A DNA stretch of 64,000 nt from the NCBI RefSeq assembly GCF_900639985.1, contig NZ_CAAAIM010000002.1, positions 124,001 to 188,000 on the forward strand, in the 5' to 3' direction. Of this stretch, positions 8,701 through 17,266 are shown piece by piece (the first letter of the stretch is position 1; each line of letters opens with the position of its first letter). This DNA is from Legionella rowbothamii (GTDB lineage: Bacteria; Pseudomonadota; Gammaproteobacteria; Legionellales; Legionellaceae). A program made the position numbers and the translations under genes. The notes under the pieces were generated by a model. The model ran no database searches and was not told the origin of the DNA. It saw only the letters and a list, made by a program, of their open reading frames with translations.

Positions 8701-11700
8701 CAGAAGGATTTAACACCGCTACGCCTTCAGACAGCGCAAATTTTCTTCCAGGATGTACCACTACAATCTCTGGTAAATAGGAAGACAAGAAATTTATCAT
8801 ATTCTGGCTTTCTGAATCTTGATTCGCAAAAATCAACCATTTACCAGTCAGAGCAGGCGCTCCATTTAGTTGCTGAATGGCTCCTAATGGTTTCCACTCC
8901 AACTGATAAAGCGCCTGGCTTAAACCACGATTTATGGCGTTACTTGCTTGAGTTTTTGGTCCCCCTGCTAGCCAATAGGATTGATGCTGAAACGCATAAG
9001 TTGGCAAATGTTTGGCATCGATTGATAGTCCAAAAGGAGCATCATAAGCATGCCAATTAATAGTATGGCCGTTCTCATGGAGTTGAGCGACTGCATCAGA
9101 TAAGATTTGCCAGTCGGGGTGGTTTTTCCTGAGTGAGGCAAGCCATAAAACCTGGTGCGATGAACTAGCCTGTTGTCGGGCAAAAGTTAATAAAACAGGC
9201 TGTGGTCCTACCTCAATAAAGGTTTGATAGTTTTCTACAATTAACTCGTTGATTCCTTTGCTAAATTGCACTGTAGCCAGTACATGGTCAGCCCAATAAT
9301 CTGCGTTGATGGTGGAAATCTCCTTACCACTAACATTAGATATAAGCACTAATTTGGGAGCATGGTACTGAATGGTTGCGGCAATTTGCTTAAATTCAGT
9401 AATCATTGGGCGTAAAAGCTCTGAATGAAAGGCATGAGACACTTGCAACTCAGTGGTGCGGAGCCCTTGCAACTGACACTGTTGATTTAATTGGCGAATG
9501 GCCTCGTCTTCGCCGGCAAATACCACTTGGTTAATGCTATTCACTGCAGCAATATTTAAGATGGCTTCCGGTGCCTGTGCTTTAAATTCATGCATTAAGG
9601 CTTGAGCTTGGGCCTCATCTGCATTCACACTAAGCATACTGCCTTCTTGTTGGGCTTGCATGAGTTGTGCACGGGCGGCAATAAGTTTTAAACCATCCGT
9701 TAAACTCATAACTCCAGCTACCGTTGCCGCGACATACTCGCCCACGCTGTGGCCGATAACCGCCGTAGGCACAATTCCCCAGCTCATCCATAATTGAGCT
9801 AAAGCATATTGAAGAACAAACAACGCCGGTTGAGTATACTGAGTTTGATTTAATAACGATGCCTGTTCTGGATCAAACATGACCTTGGTAAGCGGTTCTG
9901 GTAAATAATCTCCCAATAATTGGCTGCAATGATCGATCTCCTGCTTAAATAAAGGATGGGTATTATAAAGTTCCCACCCCATTCCAGAATATTGCGACCC
10001 TTGTCCAGTAAATAAAAAGGCAGTTTTCGCTGTATTTAATTCTGCGGCTTTATTTGTTGGCACGGTAGAGCGTAATTTCTCAATTAACTCCTCATTGGTT
10101 TGCACTGGAAAAGCCAGGCGATAATCTAAAGGACTGCGGCCAAGAGCAAGGTTGTGGCATAAATTGGCTACATCAAGACCCGCGTTGTCTTGAATATATT
10201 CTGCTAATCGTGCTTGTTGTGCTGCTAAAGCTTCTGGAGTATGTCCTGATAATGAAAACACATGTACTGGTCTTTCAGGTGTATCCGCAGCAGCCAGAGC
10301 ATCTCCAGTTGGGGCTTCGGTAAGGATTAAGTGCGCATTAGTTCCAGTAAAACCAAAAGAGCTCACACCGGCATAACGAATTTGTTTCTGCGCGTCCGCT
10401 TCCCAGGCTTGCAAGCTTGTAGGTACTTGTGCCGGAATAGAGGCTAAGTCAATTAATGGATTGACTGTTTCAAAATGCAAATTGGCTGGGATTTGTTGAT
10501 GTTGTAACATCAAAATGGTTTTGATAAGGCCTGCCATACCCGCAGCCGCTTCCAAATGACCGATGTTGCTTTTTACTGAACCTATATATAAATCTTTTTG
10601 GCGTGTGCCAGTGGCAAAAACCTCTTTCAACGCATTAAACTCAATTGGATCGCCTAAGCGGGTACCCGTACCATGAGTCTCAATATAATCAATTGCATCC
10701 GGAGAAATCCCCGCGGCATGGATGGCTTTACTAATTAAGTCTTGTTGGGCCTTTGGACTTGGCGCGGTAATGCCGTTACTGTGTCCATCGCTATTCACTA
10801 CGGCACTTTGAATCACTGCTAAAATAGGGTCTTTATCGCGTTGTGCATCAGTTAAGCGTTTTAAAATGAGCACACCGCATCCTTCACTACGAACATAACC
10901 ATCTGCTTTTGCATCAAAGACTTGGCATTTGCCATTAGGTGATAACATTCCTGCTTGCGAGAAGCTTACACTTAAAGATGGATCAAGAATGCTGTTTACC
11001 CCACCCACAATGGCTAGGCTATAGCCTTTTTCATGTAAATCCTGACACGCATTGAACACCGCAACCAATGAAGAAGAACATGCTGTATCCACGGCTATCG
11101 ATTCACCATGAGTCCCTAAAAAATAGGCAAGGCGTCCAGCTGCGGCGCTATGGGCGTTACCTATGCCATAATAAGCATCAGTATTATGGTGTGCTGCATC
11201 ATGTGCTAATTGGCTATAGTCATTAGAGGCGATTCCAATAAAAATAGCTGCATCAGTATCATCCAGCGATAAAGGGGCAATACCGGCTCGCTCAAGTGCT
11301 TCCCAGGTTAATTCCAGTAAAAGACGATGTTGCGGATCCATTGCCTCTGCTTCGCGACGACTAATATTAAATAGGGCCGCATCAAACTGATCAATATTAT
11401 CAATAAATCCACCTTTAGATGTGGCTATTGTTCCTGCAACACCAGACTGTGCCGTATAGAGTGCAGAATCCCAACGGCTGGGAGGAACGTTGCTGATTCC
11501 ATCTTTAGCGTTTTGTAAGAGCTCCCAAAATTCTTGTGGACTGTTGCTACCTCCTGGAAAACGACAGCTCATACCGATAATCGCTACCGGCTCAAAGCGT
11601 TTTTGGTGAATTTGTTGCTCGTTTTGTGGGGTAAGCGAATGATCTTCAGGAAGCAAATAGTTGGCTAGAGTGTCAATGGTGGTAAAGGACCATAATAAAC

Positions 11701-13618
11701 TAGGATTAATTTCTTGATTTATCAATTGTCCCAGGGCTGCGGTAAACTGGACTGCGCTTACGGAGTCCATGCCGTAGTATGAAAAATTCTTATGCACATC
11801 AATTTGTTCTAACTGCAGCGATAAATTGGTGGCTAGCCATTGTTTCATCCATAAGGTTAAGCTGTTTTTTTCATGAGCGTTAGCTAAGCTAGGCACTTGT
11901 TGCTCTGATTGATTAGCTTTCCTTTGCCATTGGGCATACACGTGCAAATCCTTGGCCAGAAAAGTTTGTTTACACCCGCTGCGTTGTACCTTGCCACTTG
12001 AGGTTCGGGGCAATGACGATTGTTTGATTAAAACAATCTCGCTAGGCAATACGGGCAACTCTTGGGAACAACAATCTAAGATCGCCGAAAAAATCTCATC
12101 AAACTGTTTCGCACTACGATGTACTTCTTGAACCAGGATTAATTCGGGTTCATTATTTTCCTTTTCAATAACAAAGGCAGCTCCACCATGTTTTATTAAC
12201 AACGGATGGCTTTTTTCAACACAATGCTCAATGTCTTGAGGATAAAGATTTTGTCCACGAATAATAATTAAATCTTTAAGACGTCCCGTAATAAAAAGCT
12301 CCCCATCGGAGGTTAAAAAACCTAAATCCCCAGTTCGTAAAAAGGGTTTGTCTTTAGAGGCTAATTTTAGGTTAAAAATTTCTTCATTAAGTTCAGGCTT
12401 ATTCCAATATCCCTTCGTAACTGAGTCACCGTGAACAACAATTTCTCCAATTTTGTTTATAGGTAAAATGTCTAAACTAGATGGGTCAATAATTTCTAAG
12501 TCGTAGTTGCTATAGGGCGTGCCGCAGCCAACCAAAAGCACATGCTCTTCATCTGCTTGAGCTTCTTTGATGATGTTATTTTGAAATGCTTGCTTACTCG
12601 CTCGCATGAGCACTGTTTCGGTGCCCACTTTTTTAGTTGAGATCAACAAGGTGGTTTCGGCCATACCATAAGAAGGATGACAGGCATTGGCGCTAAAACC
12701 ACATCCTGCGAACGCGTCACTAAATTGTTTTAAATGCGCCGCATTGACAGGCTCAGAACCATTTACTGCAAAAAGCCATGAGCTTAAATCCAATTCCTTT
12801 TTCTCTTCCTCGGTGATGACTCTGGAGCATAAATCATAAGCAAAGTCAGGTGCGGCCGAACATTCAGCGCGATAATCACTGATTGCTTTTAACCATTTTA
12901 ATGGGTTTTTTAAAAAATCGGTGGGTGACATACTGACCACATGACCATTATAGGCCAAAGGAAAAAGTGTACAGCCAATCATGCCCATATCGTGAAATGG
13001 AGGTAGCCAAGAACAGAGAGTGGTTACCCGTCCCTCTAATTTTTCATTGATGCAGTGAGCATTAGCGATGATATTCTTGTGCGTTACCATCACCCCTTTG
13101 GGGTTTCCGGTAGAGCCTGAGGTATACTGTAGAAAGGCTACCTCTTCATTTGAAATAGTAGGAAACTGGGTTAAGGAAGGGAGCGTTTTTTCTTCCTCCT
13201 CGACAATGAGAACTTGTGTTTTATTTTCTTCATTAAAGTTCAGGCGATGTACTACGGCAGAAGAAGTAATGATCACCTGCACAGAAGCATCTTCGATAAT
13301 TGATAACAATCTAATATTATGGCGACTGTTGGTAGGTGGATATGCTGGAACCGCAATAACTCCGGCAAGTAAACATCCTAAAAAGGAGACCAAATAATCG
13401 ATGCCGGGATTCAATAAAATAATTGCCCGCGAGCCTGGCTCTGCACGCTTTAGGATTCGTGTGGCAAAATGCTCTATTTGCTCTAGCAATTCTTGGTTGG
13501 ATAAAGAAAGGCTCTCTTTCTGAGTAAGGAACGTTAAGGCAGCTTTATCAGGATTGTTTTGAGCATTTCTTCTTAGTAGGTCGATGATGGTCACTGTGTT
13601 TTTTACATCTTGGCTCAT
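5762..13618 (-). CDS. Hybrid synthase FAAL-ACP-KS-AT-KR-ACP-C, 2618 residues
   Basis: A multidomain megasynthase. Approximate domain positions: fatty acyl-AMP ligase 1-580 (YTSGSTGNPKG near 170; GRLKDLIIIRGQNLYPQD near 450, the FAAL hallmark); ACP with YYGMDSVSA, Ser near 619; KS from 676 (DTACSSS near 845, HGTGT near 983, GHLEAAAG near 1021, so a full Cys-His-His set); AT near 1200-1500 (GQGSQYSGMG, GHSVGEY, and HAFH near 1398, typical of malonyl-CoA selection); KR near 1800-1960 (TGGLGGIG, SSISS, NYAAAN); ACP with LGMDSILG near 2122; condensation domain near 2160-2600 with SHLLTDGG, so the catalytic second His is kept and the first is Ser. There is no DH, ER, adenylation or thioesterase domain. 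Predicted logic: activate a free fatty acid, extend once with malonate, reduce to the 3-hydroxy acid, then pass it to an amine or alcohol. Confidence 0.93.
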   Translation of the reverse strand: MSQDVKNTVTIIDLLRRNAQNNPDKAALTFLTQKESLSLSNQELLEQIEHFATRILKRAEPGSRAIILLNPGIDYLVSFLGCLLAGVIAVPAYPPTNSRHNIRLLSIIEDASVQVIITSSAVVHRLNFNEENKTQVLIVEEEEKTLPSLTQFPTISNEEVAFLQYTSGSTGNPKGVMVTHKNIIANAHCINEKLEGRVTTLCSWLPPFHDMGMIGCTLFPLAYNGHVVSMSPTDFLKNPLKWLKAISDYRAECSAAPDFAYDLCSRVITEEEKKELDLSSWLFAVNGSEPVNAAHLKQFSDAFAGCGFSANACHPSYGMAETTLLISTKKVGTETVLMRASKQAFQNNIIKEAQADEEHVLLVGCGTPYSNYDLEIIDPSSLDILPINKIGEIVVHGDSVTKGYWNKPELNEEIFNLKLASKDKPFLRTGDLGFLTSDGELFITGRLKDLIIIRGQNLYPQDIEHCVEKSHPLLIKHGGAAFVIEKENNEPELILVQEVHRSAKQFDEIFSAILDCCSQELPVLPSEIVLIKQSSLPRTSSGKVQRSGCKQTFLAKDLHVYAQWQRKANQSEQQVPSLANAHEKNSLTLWMKQWLATNLSLQLEQIDVHKNFSYYGMDSVSAVQFTAALGQLINQEINPSLLWSFTTIDTLANYLLPEDHSLTPQNEQQIHQKRFEPVAIIGMSCRFPGGSNSPQEFWELLQNAKDGISNVPPSRWDSALYTAQSGVAGTIATSKGGFIDNIDQFDAALFNISRREAEAMDPQHRLLLELTWEALERAGIAPLSLDDTDAAIFIGIASNDYSQLAHDAAHHNTDAYYGIGNAHSAAAGRLAYFLGTHGESIAVDTACSSSLVAVFNACQDLHEKGYSLAIVGGVNSILDPSLSVSFSQAGMLSPNGKCQVFDAKADGYVRSEGCGVLILKRLTDAQRDKDPILAVIQSAVVNSDGHSNGITAPSPKAQQDLISKAIHAAGISPDAIDYIETHGTGTRLGDPIEFNALKEVFATGTRQKDLYIGSVKSNIGHLEAAAGMAGLIKTILMLQHQQIPANLHFETVNPLIDLASIPAQVPTSLQAWEADAQKQIRYAGVSSFGFTGTNAHLILTEAPTGDALAAADTPERPVHVFSLSGHTPEALAAQQARLAEYIQDNAGLDVANLCHNLALGRSPLDYRLAFPVQTNEELIEKLRSTVPTNKAAELNTAKTAFLFTGQGSQYSGMGWELYNTHPLFKQEIDHCSQLLGDYLPEPLTKVMFDPEQASLLNQTQYTQPALFVLQYALAQLWMSWGIVPTAVIGHSVGEYVAATVAGVMSLTDGLKLIAARAQLMQAQQEGSMLSVNADEAQAQALMHEFKAQAPEAILNIAAVNSINQVVFAGEDEAIRQLNQQCQLQGLRTTELQVSHAFHSELLRPMITEFKQIAATIQYHAPKLVLISNVSGKEISTINADYWADHVLATVQFSKGINELIVENYQTFIEVGPQPVLLTFARQQASSSHQVLWLASLRKNHPDWQILSDAVAQLHENGHTINWHAYDAPFGLSIDAKHLPTYAFQHQSYWLAGGPKTQASNAINRGLSQALYQLEWKPLGAIQQLNGAPALTGKWLIFANQDSESQNMINFLSSYLPEIVVVHPGRKFALSEGVAVLNPSEPEHFSSLLSKHQEIQGIFYLWGLVGTEFFQERQLEALTCDDMNQLIKNSCGGLLHLVQTLIHNKKHTKLWTVTRGATTIPPLSLPFFSPLIGMGKTLVLEYPELDYHHFDVGLEITTQSAALQLHKLLGQHQDENILAYQNDSLYVPRIVPALLPPVANKKAFVKNASYLITGGLGGIGTVLCKWLIEQEVNSIILLGRRPLNDEITVMLNSLRVEGVNINYVQTDVSDSQQLRIALTEIQNTLPAIKGIFHAAGTLSDGLWSQLTWQEFNQVFAAKIQGSYNLHCLSMELIPELEQFVMFSSISSLLGTPGQANYAAANTFLDNLAHYRVQAGLPALTINFGPWQQVGMTRDLAQSWSAYGIHNISEELGLTSLKHAMSGAFTQLCLMPNNMASQLALLPRSYKKLLAEIIPEPQESQQTHTSGAMSPHHQDLMVQLKSKQPEERVPELTDFFMKEVRMILRLKESDTLPMSTNLLSLGMDSILGMELVRQLQSKLSLENLSIQALLFEDRSLENVVHFLNEKIGASPVQEVAASPTAITHHQLLQLSVQQTRIWKHIQDQPTNPIYVVANQFQLEGPVDVGILEKSIQQVLERHPMLRCSFHISMGTPFQFCHEQVDFKLHYIDLRALEAGEQTQQTNQLLQKVRTHTFDLSKAPLLESYLIQQADERYVWTVSVSHLLTDGGSSLILFEDILHFYAQNQNRTTQPLPMATPYEDFVDWQLTNVVNGTYEKYVAFWRNTLQNYNPPVLPTDRPLPQQASAFGAKESVNISAELLNKLQNLAKQTQVTLPNLLLAAYGLVLAQFSKTDHAFITMFCAGRDTKKYQTTMGNVANELPLMIHSAPTMSFIDMAKQLQNDLVQFFEYQYMQPEQIAALDLPVPDVSFDFQHLTLKPADPGFQLKPLTQNSTKIPLWGTSPRKLSLKFNYDRTLLTGYLKYRVDLYDRETIYHLTQQFLKIIEEVVEKPESTCDNLANLWS

Positions 13619-13898
13619 TTTTCATCTCTGTTTATAACGGTATTGCTTCTTAAAGGTAGCACAAAATTTGAACAAATCCAGGTGGTTTTTTAATTTTATG
13701 CTGCACCGCCGTCTTAAAAAGGGATATTTGTTTTTAAATTCAATGCGAAAATCGAGTAAAAATCACTCGGGCTGGTCTATACTTAAGCAAATGTCATTTA
13801 ATTGGTTTATGCTTTATTAACGTTAGGGTGTCGAGAGGAAGTTCAGGAATTGATTAAGTGACTTTGGCTTTAATTTCGTAAGAAAAAAGGAAACGACT
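13619..13898. promoter_or_regulatory. Divergent control region between the synthase operon and the APH/MFS operon
   Basis: This 280-base AT-rich spacer separates two outward-facing operons and must hold at least two promoters. A TATACT -10-like hexamer lies at 13778-13783 on the plus strand but lacks a good -35. A small CGAGT/ACTCG inverted repeat lies about 12 bases upstream of it. Ribosome sites are visible at both ends (GAGATG before the synthase, AGGAAA before the APH gene). No regulator family can be assigned. Confidence 0.4.
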
Positions 13899-14897
13899 AT
13901 GCATCTACCTATTGAATCTGAGCTTCGGGCTTTTTTACAAGAACGTCATTTTTTAAATCCCGTTCTAATCAAAGAATCAGAAAATATGTTAGGAGCGTTA
14001 TATTTCGCTCGCGAAGAATGTGGCAAAATAACAACGATAAAAATGATTAATAGAGGTAAATTAGAAGAATTATATCAATTAAATCATGCGGAGCTGATGA
14101 ATTTTTTCACGTTGCATACAACGTATGTCAATGAGATAACTAAGAAAATAGCATCTCCTAAGTTAATTTCCATAAATAATTCATTTGTGCAGGAATACAA
14201 TGATCTAGTGTTTTACATGATGCATTACATTCCCGGCGAAAATAAAGAACCATTTCATCTTAATCTTGATCAAAAAATCCAAATTGCACAAGCGCTCACT
14301 GCTATCCATCAAACTGAGCCACTTAATTTTAATAAGGATTTTTTTAATCTTAAATCGTATTTTTTTGCCAGTTGCTGGAAAAATCTTGTAACTAGTCATG
14401 GGTTGGCTTTAGTTGAAAAATTAGCAACACAATATTTAAATAATCCTTTAAAAAATTTGTTACGTGGCGTGTATGAACGGGTAACCTATGATGAAATTTT
14501 GCGAATAGGACAAGATACATCATCATTAGTTATTTGCCATTCCGATGTAAAACCTAAAAATGTTATTTGGAATAATGCCGGGGAGTATTATCTAGTTGAT
14601 TGGGAAAATTTTTGCTTGATGCGTGCGGAAATTGATTTTGTTGATACGGTTACCAGTTGGGTGCGGCAAAAAAATGGTGACGAACAGTATTTAGATATGA
14701 GCCAGGCAAAATGTTTTCGAGATGCCTATGCCTTGCCTTTGGCCATTAATGATTTAGATATTTATATCTCTGCGGCAAAATGGATTTTTTGGGTTTTAAC
14801 CTGTTATTCCCTGGCAAATGAAGCAATGCTTCGGGATGGTTTATCCATGCTTGCGCTTTTGGAAAATAACCATCAGGCATTACTTGATTTATCATAG
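13899..14897 (+). CDS. APH-fold small-molecule kinase (aminoglycoside/choline kinase-like)
   Basis: A 332-residue protein with the phosphotransferase catalytic loop HSDVKPKNVIW (HxDxxxxN) and the metal-binding YLVDWEN motif of the APH / choline kinase / homoserine kinase II fold. The N-lobe is poorly conserved, as usual for the family. The ATG follows AAAAAAGGAAACGACT. The next gene, a transporter, begins 12 bases after the stop, so the two form an operon divergent from the lipid/polyketide synthase. It may phosphorylate a head group, a precursor, or the product as self-protection (inference). Nothing indicates true aminoglycoside resistance. Confidence 0.78.
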   Translation: MHLPIESELRAFLQERHFLNPVLIKESENMLGALYFAREECGKITTIKMINRGKLEELYQLNHAELMNFFTLHTTYVNEITKKIASPKLISINNSFVQEYNDLVFYMMHYIPGENKEPFHLNLDQKIQIAQALTAIHQTEPLNFNKDFFNLKSYFFASCWKNLVTSHGLALVEKLATQYLNNPLKNLLRGVYERVTYDEILRIGQDTSSLVICHSDVKPKNVIWNNAGEYYLVDWENFCLMRAEIDFVDTVTSWVRQKNGDEQYLDMSQAKCFRDAYALPLAINDLDIYISAAKWIFWVLTCYSLANEAMLRDGLSMLALLENNHQALLDLS

Positions 14898-14909
14898 GGA
14901 TGTTTCGGA

Positions 14910-16127
14910 ATGAATAAAAAGCAGTTCTTACAAATTTGGGCAAACCATGGGTTATTGACGGTTTTATTTAAGGTATTCAATTTTTTTATCTTGAATACCT
15001 TATTACAGCAATATATTACGTTGGAAGAGTTTCCGCTTTATGGTGCCTTAATTTATTTACCTACGGTAGTTCTGCTTTTTATTGTTCCTAAGCTCCTGGA
15101 AAAGACGAATGTATTTACCGCATTAAAACGCTGCCTTGATTTTATTCTAATCTTATTTCTCGGATTTTGGTTTGTTATTTTGACCGAGAAGGTACCACTG
15201 GATAGTTTGCTCGTTCTCCTGGCTTGTGTTGCTTTTTTAGCCTCAATGGAGTCCATTTTTTTTGATAAAGTAACCGCAACATATTGTGCCTATAAAGATT
15301 TACCTTTTGTCATTACAACCACCAGGCTTGCGAATACCTTGGGATATATAATTGGCCCACTTATTGGGAGCTTTTTTTTCAATAAATTATCGTTTGCCAA
15401 CTTATTAGTAACCTCCATGGTGGTTATTTTGATTTATCGCATTTTCTTATTATTAGTCCATTGGAATTTACAGAAAAATGTTTCATTGCAGTCCCAATTT
15501 CACTCACAAGGAATTGAGCTTACTGTAAGCAGGCAATCGATTTTGTATTTATATAGTTTAAATTTTATGTGGCTTAATTTAGTGGCCATTATGATCATTC
15601 CCTTTTATTCTTTGTATTTTTCTGTTTCACAAATAGGGGTAATTCTTTCCTTTGCAGGGGTTGGCATGCTTGCAGGTAATTTATTTTCAATCTCTTTATT
15701 TAGGCGTTTTAATTACCTCCTTCTTTTTCATATAGCGGCACTGGGTTTGCTATTTAACTTGTGTATGGCTGCTTTTTTGGGGAGTAATTATTTTTGGAGT
15801 TGCTTTTTCATTGGGTTGGGAAGCTTTTTTAGTTCCGTTTGTTATGCCTTGGCCCAATATTTTTCTTTAAGCATTGTCGATTCTGAGTCCTTATCACATT
15901 TTTATGGGATTAGAAATTTTATTAATACGCTTATTTCATTAGTGTTATTTATTCTTTTATGGTGTTTGGTTAGTAGCTCGTTAAGTCATGTTCTGCGGGA
16001 TTTTTTCAATATTCAACAAGCAAGTTTAATGTCTTTGTTTTTCTTATTGCTGGCATTTATTTGTATCATTTTTTATGCTTTTAACTTTATTTACAGTCGC
16101 CAACTTAAAGAATGTACGTTATCTTGA
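14910..16127 (+). CDS. Multi-pass membrane transporter, MFS-like
   Basis: A 405-residue, highly hydrophobic protein with about eleven or twelve predicted membrane spans. A charged break near the middle (around residue 200) matches the two six-helix halves of a major facilitator. Short basic loops follow the early helices. It lies 12 bases downstream of the APH-fold kinase and beside the synthase cluster, which favours export of the cluster product or uptake of a precursor. Direction and substrate are not visible. The MFS label rests on topology and size rather than on a strong motif. Confidence 0.65.
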   Translation: MNKKQFLQIWANHGLLTVLFKVFNFFILNTLLQQYITLEEFPLYGALIYLPTVVLLFIVPKLLEKTNVFTALKRCLDFILILFLGFWFVILTEKVPLDSLLVLLACVAFLASMESIFFDKVTATYCAYKDLPFVITTTRLANTLGYIIGPLIGSFFFNKLSFANLLVTSMVVILIYRIFLLLVHWNLQKNVSLQSQFHSQGIELTVSRQSILYLYSLNFMWLNLVAIMIIPFYSLYFSVSQIGVILSFAGVGMLAGNLFSISLFRRFNYLLLFHIAALGLLFNLCMAAFLGSNYFWSCFFIGLGSFFSSVCYALAQYFSLSIVDSESLSHFYGIRNFINTLISLVLFILLWCLVSSSLSHVLRDFFNIQQASLMSLFFLLLAFICIIFYAFNFIYSRQLKECTLS

Positions 16128-16199
16128 ACTAAAGTTCATCCAGGCCTAATCTTAATATAGCTTGGATGCACGGTAGGGCGTCTTGGGGCGCAGATGGTA

Positions 16200-17090
16200 T
16201 TAGAATGCCCCGGGTATCATCGACGCGACCACTCCCTGGGGTTGTGGGGGAGCAATAAATGGGGTATTTATTTCGATTGAGGCTACTTGTGTTTCGACTA
16301 CTCCGGAAAATAGTAGTGCCCGCGGATAAGCGGGAGGGCGCATAATCCGTTCAAATTTATCTTGCAGCTTATTATCTTCAGGAGCAAGTAGTTCTATATC
16401 CAAGAGCAGGCTGGCAGGCTTGCGATGTTTCATCACGCGTTCAAAATTTTTTTCTGCATGCTCACCAGATAACAAGCCTAATGGAGAGATAAAGGTTAAG
16501 ATTTTTGCTGCCGCAGCGGGGTTAACTAGATGAGTGGTTACGGCGATATTTTGGGCATTTAATAAATGTGCTTTATTTAACGTGATTAATGCTTGGGCCA
16601 CTTGTTGTGGGGATGTCTCGTGCTGCACTATTGCAGCGAAATATTCTTGTTTTTCAGTGCCTGCGAGTAGTTGATGTGCTTGTAGCGTGTCAATTGCGGT
16701 AAAAAGCTGCTGAAGTTTCGGCGAATTTAAAAGAGATTGATAATCTCCATTAGGAACAGATTTTTTAGGTTTTGGATAGCTTAAAATGGCTACAGCATTT
16801 TCATCAGAGAAAAGCTGGTTTGCTTCTAATAATTTGCAGCATTGGAAAAGATCGCTTTCGATGAATTTATTAAGGCAGGGAAATTTTAATAATGGTGGCG
16901 TGTCGAGAAGTTCCTTAATAATCTCTAATGCAATCACATCCAATGTTTTTGTTGATTTAGATTGAATCTTGGCATTAAACAATTCTTGAATTTTTTTAGG
17001 GAAAAGTTTTTTCTCTGTTTCAGTTAGGTATTTATAGCTGGAGATGAAAGAAGATATTATTAATGCGTTTTTAGGCGATATATCACCCAT
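16200..17090 (-). CDS. Unknown protein with helical repeats
   Basis: A 296-residue protein that I do not recognise. Its middle (about residues 120-260) contains irregular repeats of some 30-40 residues built on the pattern AL-x-x-L-x-x-A-x-LL-x-x-E/N followed by a helix. Examples are ALITLNKAHLLNAQN and ILTFISPLGLLSGEH. It has no signal peptide or membrane span and ends in a proline-rich tail (IAPPQPQG). The ATG at 17090 is chosen because AGGA precedes it. An upstream ATG at 17114 has no such site and would fall almost on the predicted transcription start. Helical-repeat proteins of this sort are common among Legionella secreted proteins, but that role is only a possibility here. Confidence 0.7.
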   Translation of the reverse strand: MGDISPKNALIISSFISSYKYLTETEKKLFPKKIQELFNAKIQSKSTKTLDVIALEIIKELLDTPPLLKFPCLNKFIESDLFQCCKLLEANQLFSDENAVAILSYPKPKKSVPNGDYQSLLNSPKLQQLFTAIDTLQAHQLLAGTEKQEYFAAIVQHETSPQQVAQALITLNKAHLLNAQNIAVTTHLVNPAAAAKILTFISPLGLLSGEHAEKNFERVMKHRKPASLLLDIELLAPEDNKLQDKFERIMRPPAYPRALLFSGVVETQVASIEINTPFIAPPQPQGVVASMIPGAF

Positions 17091-17125
17091 AGTGTCCTGC
17101 CTTTGATTGGTCATGAATTGTGCAT

Positions 17126-17155
17126 ATTTTATGCTAAATGGGCTTAAAAAAGCAA
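17126..17155 (-). promoter_or_regulatory. Sigma70-type promoter for the helical-repeat gene
   Basis: On the minus strand TTGCTT (17155-17150) and TAAAAT (17131-17126) are separated by 18 bases. Predicted transcription starts close to the upstream ATG at 17114, which supports the downstream ATG at 17090. Confidence 0.4.
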
Positions 17156-17190
17156 GATTTAATTAATTTTGTTTAGTGTCACATAGGTAT

Positions 17191-17249
17191 GTTGGGTTGT
17201 TAACCCGAACATCGGTACAAACGGTATGTGCTGGGCTTGGTCGCCCAGC
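17191..17249. repeat. Pair of hairpins resembling the GGGCT-type intergenic repeat
   Basis: GTTGGGTT/AACCCGAAC (17191-17210, imperfect) is followed by GCTGGGC/GCCCAGC (17230-17249, exact 7-bp stem, loop TTGGTC). The second stem shares its core with other intergenic palindromes in the window. It lies 3' of argD and may end its transcript. Confidence 0.5.
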
Positions 17250-17266
17250 CGGCGTGGCAAACTCAG

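Noticed and set aside
8683-9060. 125-codon plus-strand frame inside the large synthase
   Set aside because: Fully antisense to well-conserved PKS sequence, with no independent coding evidence.
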